Below are positions 20,442 through 23,884 of a stretch of 23,884 bases of DNA, one piece after another. The DNA is from Larix sibirica (lineage: Eukaryota; Streptophyta; Pinopsida; Pinales; Pinaceae). How positions within the stretch are numbered: the stretch's first letter is position 1; each line of letters starts with the position of its first letter. The position numbers and the translations under genes were made by a program. Under the pieces are notes generated by a model, which ran no database searches, was not told the DNA's origin, and saw nothing but the letters and a program-made list of their open reading frames with translations. The stretch is taken from NCBI GenBank assembly GCA_004151065.3, contig NWUY0300103948.1:1-23884 (forward strand), written 5' to 3'.

Positions 20442-20454
20442 GGGATGGGGGAGA
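20442..20454 (+). other. polypurine tract
   Basis: GGGATGGGGGAGA, interrupted by a single T, ends immediately before the TGTTGGAGG that opens the 3' LTR. In LTR elements such a tract resists RNase H and primes plus-strand DNA synthesis. Confidence 0.8.
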
Positions 20455-20804
20455 TGTTGGAGGAGCCTAGTCAACAAGTCGACTAGGTCCTCCTGACCGA
20501 CCACCTAATGGTCAGCAAATCTAGTTGAGTTGGTTAAGCCGACTATGAGGCATTTAACAGTTGTAACTGTCTAACTAATTGTATATTGCACACACACATA
20601 CATAGACACAAAATGTTGAATCACGATGAGAATAAGGATGATTATCCGTCAATTTACAGTATGACTTTCTAATATAATATAATACTTATTGCTAGTGTGG
20701 CCAATACTTCTTCTTCATTCTCTTTATGTATGTATGTTCTCCTATCTATTTATATGTTTATAATGCACTAGTGGTAGCGACATGTAATCTCATAAATTGC
20801 AACA
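20455..20804 (+). repeat. 3' LTR of the 12.1-kb element
   Basis: This is a 350-bp partner of 8687-9022, from TGTTGGAGGAGCC to AATTGCAACA. The terminal hairpin is better preserved than in the 5' copy: CCTAGTCAAC (20466-20475), AA, GTCGACTAGG (20478-20487). The pairing extends outward through GGAGGA (before it) and TCCTCC (after it), with one bulged G. The centre of this LTR has CA-rich sequence where the 5' LTR has a TATA run. Confidence 0.93.
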
Positions 20805-21265
20805 TATCTCATTCAAGAAAAAATCTATGATGGTGCAAACTATTATTTAATACAAATTACTATTTAATAAATTATGAAACTTTGTCTAGTCAAGGATAAG
20901 AAGATATGTAGACAAGTTTAATTAAATATCATGAAGAAAGAAACGTAAATAAGGAGGGAAGAAAAGAGCAAACACGCTTCTTTTTTGTCATAAAATTCAC
21001 TTTCATGTTGTAGTAACTTTTCAATTAGTCAATCTTATCATTTTTATTGCATGGATCGAATCATTAACTTTAAAAAAATCTACATCACAAATGTTCGAAA
21101 AATTATTTCAATTGTAATTTAACAAAACAAAAAAGGGCAATTTAATCTATGTAAAACTTTGTTAAAAAAGTTTTTTATTTATTTAATTTAGCTAAACAAA
21201 AAGTGAGTGAGATTTCAATCTATGTAAAATTTTGTTCCAAATTTCAATGTTTTAGATTGAATCAA

Positions 21266-21325
21266 TATTGGATAAATCCTGAGAAAGTGTTAGAGTATTG
21301 GATAAATCCTCAGAAAGTGTTAGAG
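21266..21325. repeat. two tandem copies of a 30-bp unit
   Basis: 21266-21295 and 21296-21325 are identical except for one base (CCTGAG against CCTCAG). The unit starts TATTGGATAAATCCT and ends GTGTTAGAG. Confidence 0.97.
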
Positions 21326-21819
21326 TATGTACAAATCTTTAATAAAAATAAAACTCCAATTATACTTAAAATTTGTTAATTTTTATTTATTTATTAAAAT
21401 GTTAATTTTTAAAATGTGAAATATCATAAATATGAAAAATATGTTTTAAAATTTTCATAAAATATATTATGGAAAATTTTCATAATAATGAGATCCATAA
21501 TATTCATAACACTAAAATTAATCTATAAACTTAATATAAAATGCTATGTTTTAATATGCTTTAAAATAAATGAGTTCAAAATAAAAATACAATAAGGTAT
21601 AATTTTTTCATTTCAAATAGAAAACTAAATATTAGTAAATACTTGATATCACATAACTTTTCCTTAATTTAACGAAAAACTATAAATTATAAATATATTT
21701 TTAAACATGGAACTATATCTTGATAATAAAGAACAAATAATTAGAGATAAATTGGAAATACTATAAAACACTTAAATCATTCTTTGGATAGAGTAAGATC
21801 TAAAATTTCTTAGCTCTAT

Positions 21820-22092
21820 GACCCACCCACGAACACACCATTAAATAATCATAGTTTTGGTGAAATTTAATTTTAAAAACGAATAGTCAAAGGGTCACCA
21901 ACGTACACACCATTAAATAATCATAGTTTTGGTGAAATTTAATTAAAAAACGAATAGTCAAATTATTGCTTCTAGGTTTGCTATTTTTAAACGTATATGA
22001 AGCAATATAAACTCTAAAGAAACGAATCGTCAAATTATTGCTTCTAGGTTTGCCATTTTTTAACGTATATTAAGCAATATAAACTATCAAAT
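21820..22092. repeat. two abutting tandem duplications with a common ~72-bp period
   Basis: Pair A (about 21820-21891 and 21892-21962) shares ACACACCATTAAATAATC and AGTTTTGGTGAAATTTAATT. Pair B (about 21949-22020 and 22021-22092) shares GTCAAATTATTGCTTCTAGG and AAGCAATATAAACT. The two pairs have different content but meet in a common CGAAT(A/C)GTCAAA motif, found at 21880, 21951 and 22023, so the 71-72 bp period runs through both. Copies are well preserved, which makes the duplications fairly recent. Confidence 0.92.
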
Positions 22093-22787
22093 TAAATTAC
22101 ATTGACATTGAGTATCCACTTCCTCCACCTAATTTTATTTTGACAAAGCCTTATGAATTTACACAGTGGTGGGAAGATAACCATTCTCCATTTTGGTTTG
22201 TTTAATATTCATTTTTTTTTGCGATTTTCCATTTTAGGTATATGACGGTATATTCATTTTATATTAATAACAACTATATTAATAATATTAATACGTCTTC
22301 GAATGAGATACATACTACAGAGAAAAACAAATCTTCTTTTTTACATGATATCCTTCCACTGCGACTCTTTCCCTTCGAACAAGGCGATGCGAGGTTTCTT
22401 CTTCGAGTAGTAAAGCTTCAGATCATTCATTACCCATTTACGAAACTTTCTGAAACGTACAACGTACTTCCAATGTAATAAGTTCCTTAAAACTGTCTTT
22501 TTAATTATCTATTCAAACTACGCTATTCATTATCCAGCCATTCTAATCGTCCGTGTTCACCAATAAGTTCAGTGTCGTTAAGTCGCGGGCATTGCTCACC
22601 TAACTAAATCAGTCTCGCACGCTAAAATTTATATTCTTCATTGGTTCACTTTCTACCAATGATCTCGTACCTTGCTAATGCCCGCATTTAATCTTCGAAT
22701 AAGAAACCATATAATTGGCACATAAAGAGAACAGTTCCAGCGTTTGCTTCACGAAAATAAACACCTCGCGAATGAACAAAATATGAT

Positions 22788-22799
22788 CTATATATCTAT
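22788..22799 (+). promoter_or_regulatory. candidate TATA box of the DMP gene
   Basis: CTATATATCTAT lies 43 bp upstream of the start codon. A transcription start about 30 bp downstream would give a very short leader of roughly 15-20 nt. Another AT-rich candidate, CCATATAATTGG, lies near 22707 and would give a longer leader. The sequence alone does not decide between them. Confidence 0.4.
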
Positions 22800-22832
22800 G
22801 CAGAAGTGGTGAATTCGATGCAAGAAAATTAA
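22798..22832 (+). promoter_or_regulatory. two four-codon upstream ORFs in the possible DMP leader
   Basis: ATG at 22798 opens MQKW followed by TGA (22810-22812). ATG at 22818 opens MQEN followed by TAA (22830-22832). Both end before the main start at 22842. They matter only if transcription starts upstream of about 22798; with a start set by the nearer TATA box the first, and perhaps both, would be excluded from the mRNA. Confidence 0.3.
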
Positions 22833-22841
22833 TTAACAGAG

Positions 22842-23456
22842 ATGGCAGGATCATTGAGTGTTTCAGCTGAAACCAAAGCCGACGATGGTGGAAAAGTTAA
22901 ATTTTCGATATTAAGAAGAGCCGCATTAAAAGCTGCGGACAAAAGCCTTGAAAGCTTAGCCAAGCTTGTGAAATTGCTTCCCACGGCTACAGTGCTGGTT
23001 TTCAATGTTCTTTCTCCGGCCTTCACCAACGAAGGCCACTGCCAGAAGGTAAATAAAATCATAACTTCGTGCCTCTTGGCATTTTGTGCTCTTTCCTGTT
23101 ACTTTTCTACGTTCACGGACAGCTTCCGGGGTGAAGACGGTAAATTATACTATGGCATCGCTACCAAGAACGGGCTGTGGATATTCTTCGGCGCACTGAA
23201 CAAAACCAGTCCTGTTGATCTGTCTGCATACAGACTAAGATTCGCAGACTTCGTGCACGCCGTGTTATCAGTTGTGGTATTTGCTACAGTCGCTCTCATG
23301 AATACCAACATCTCGCACTGCTTTTATCCGTCACTGTCAAATGATAAAAAGGCCCTCGTGATGGCTCTTCCTGGCAGTGTTGGATTTGCGTCCAGTGTGG
23401 TGTTTCTGCTATTCCCTTCGAAGCGCCATGGAATTGGATATCCGCGCTCAAAGTAG
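22842..23456 (+). CDS. DMP: DUF679-domain membrane protein (DMP family)
   Basis: This is an intact single-exon frame of 204 codons ending in TAG. The DUF679 landmarks run in order: LVKLLPTATVLVFNVLSPAF (about 42-61), GHC-x3-NK (65-72), FSTFTDSF (88-95), the DGKLYYGIATKNGLW loop (99-113), PVDLSAYRLRFADFVHAVLS (124-143), HCFYPS (159-164) and the C-terminal FPSKRHGIGYP (191-201). Four hydrophobic segments lie near 46-61, 73-90, 137-153 and 171-191; the N-terminus is hydrophilic. Length matches typical plant DMPs, which are small four-helix proteins of endomembranes and plasma membrane. Members have been linked to membrane remodelling in senescence and, for the pollen-expressed DMP8/9 type, to gamete fusion and haploid induction. 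Which subgroup this belongs to cannot be told here. The start is supported by G at -3 and +4. Lack of introns is usual for the family. Base composition is clearly richer in GC than the flanks. Confidence 0.95.
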   Translation: MAGSLSVSAETKADDGGKVKFSILRRAALKAADKSLESLAKLVKLLPTATVLVFNVLSPAFTNEGHCQKVNKIITSCLLAFCALSCYFSTFTDSFRGEDGKLYYGIATKNGLWIFFGALNKTSPVDLSAYRLRFADFVHAVLSVVVFATVALMNTNISHCFYPSLSNDKKALVMALPGSVGFASSVVFLLFPSKRHGIGYPRSK

Positions 23457-23660
23457 CCGTTGTATATGACCTATTGCTAGCCTACCTATGTGCTATGAAT
23501 GATTTAAATTGTCTACCTTGTAATTATTTCTCTACTTTTCCCAGGGCTGTATCAGTAGTTTGGTAAGAAATTTGAATAGGTTTGGACGTGCTTCGATTTA
23601 ATATCTGCTCTTCTGTTTGTTGTAATAACTGGGTGCTGCAATGTTAGTATATTTGCTTTA
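23457..23660 (+). terminator. probable DMP 3' untranslated and polyadenylation region
   Basis: Downstream of the stop, a T/G-rich stretch (TTCTGTTTGTTGT, near 23611-23623) precedes AATAA at 23624-23628. This is the order of a plant far-upstream element and an A-rich near-upstream element. Cleavage within the following ~30 bp is plausible, giving a 3' UTR of about 190-200 nt. This is inferred from general plant signals only. Confidence 0.28.
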
Positions 23661-23783
23661 TATTGCACCAATCCACAATGTGGAAAAAACTGTACAAATG
23701 GAAATCAACGTGAAACCGATTTAAAAAAAATGTTGTGTCTTGGTATTAAATCGTTCCTCTAAAAATCAATGAAAAATCATGCC

Positions 23784-23861
23784 ATGAAATTTTGTTAGAA
23801 GGTTAGGCAAGTAGATCTCTCTATGAAATTTTGTTAGAAGGTTAGATTAGTAGATCTTTCC
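23784..23861. repeat. two tandem copies of a 39-bp unit
   Basis: Both copies begin ATGAAATTTTGTTAGAAGGT and end with GTAGATCTCTCT or its variant. They differ at a few bases (GGCAAG against GATTAG). Confidence 0.93.
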
Positions 23862-23884
23862 TATTTATTTATTTATTTATTTAT
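23862..23884. repeat. ATTT microsatellite at the window edge
   Basis: TATT units repeat without interruption to the last base, so the array probably continues beyond the window. Confidence 0.95.

Larger units (their letters stand above)
8687..20804 (+). mobile_element. 12.1-kb Ty3/gypsy-like LTR retrotransposon, full length but inactive
   Basis: Two related LTRs (336 and 350 bp) beginning TGTTGGAG and ending CAACA flank the domain order gag, protease, RT, RNase H, integrase, which defines Ty3/gypsy. A short ORF precedes gag and a ~3.4-kb third ORF follows pol. Integrase ends without a chromodomain, so it belongs outside the chromoviruses. Size and extra ORFs resemble the Tat/Athila group, but the lineage cannot be fixed by eye. 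A polypurine tract lies directly before the 3' LTR. The sequence after the 5' LTR begins CTGGTTCC and does not match a common plant primer site well. Flanking bases (GATAT left, TATCT right) do not form a clean 5-bp target duplication. Many stops and several frameshifts show that it is dead, and the LTR divergence shows that it is old. Confidence 0.95.
20805..22241. other. AT-rich intergenic region between the retrotransposon and the DMP gene
   Basis: No gene or transposon protein is visible. Base composition is extremely AT-rich at 21100-21780, with long A/T runs. Two local sets of tandem duplications are listed separately. Composition becomes more balanced after about 22290, which probably marks the start of the unique sequence around the host gene. 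Confidence 0.6.

Noticed and set aside
8682-20809. Five-base target-site duplication around the 12.1-kb element
   Set aside because: Left flank GATAT and right flank TATCT agree at only three of five bases; mutation or inter-element recombination could explain this, so no duplication is claimed.
22242-22478. 78-codon plus-strand frame upstream of DMP
   Set aside because: No motif is recognised, the first half is Asn/Ile-rich from AT-rich DNA, and it sits in the likely promoter region; not strong enough to call a gene.
22829-23062. 77-codon minus-strand frame overlapping the start of DMP
   Set aside because: It is antisense to a well-supported coding sequence with family landmarks.
1-23884. 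tRNA, rRNA or CRISPR-like arrays
   Set aside because: No tRNA box B (GGTTCGAANCC-type) with a plausible cloverleaf was found, no rRNA sequence, and the tandem arrays have no unique spacers; the organism is a plant.

Overview
This is nuclear DNA of a seed plant. It is strongly AT-rich, has no operon structure, and is filled with layered, decayed transposable elements and tandem repeats. Only one intact host gene is visible. The style of the repeats (very old, stop-ridden Ty3/gypsy copies) would suit a large, slowly purged genome such as a conifer's. That is an inference from general impression; nothing in the window proves the species.

Layout. At 1-862 (minus strand) lies the 3' end of one Ty3/gypsy pol gene: the integrase C-terminus, with in-frame stops and a possible polypurine tract and LTR start near the window edge. 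At 921-1490 there are two minisatellites, with 22-bp and 47-bp units. At 1754-3443 a pair of diverged ~320-bp direct repeats, with PBS-like and PPT-like sequences at the right places, looks like a short non-autonomous LTR element. A foldback MITE (2584-2805) is nested inside it. From 3500 to 4910 there are coding-looking minus-strand fragments of unknown origin, a 343/364-bp tandem duplication and an inverted/direct repeat cluster. At 5845-6622 a ~377-bp segment is duplicated in tandem. From 6623 to 8686 no convincing gene is seen.

The centre (8687-20804, 12.1 kb) is one full-length but dead Ty3/gypsy-like LTR retrotransposon. Its order is: 5' LTR, a short leader ORF, gag with several zinc knuckles, aspartic protease, a long linker ORF, reverse transcriptase, RNase H, integrase without a chromodomain, an unusually long third ORF of unknown function, PPT, 3' LTR. 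Its LTRs differ at roughly a fifth of positions by eye, gag keeps a single frame for 419 codons but carries 11 stops, and catalytic residues of RT and RNase H have been replaced, so the insertion is old.

From 20805 to about 22290 the DNA is AT-rich intergenic sequence with short tandem duplications. Composition then becomes more balanced, leading into a single-exon gene at 22842-23456 for a DUF679-domain membrane protein (DMP family, 204 residues). Its promoter and 3' region are partly recognisable. The window ends in a 39-bp tandem duplication and an ATTT microsatellite.
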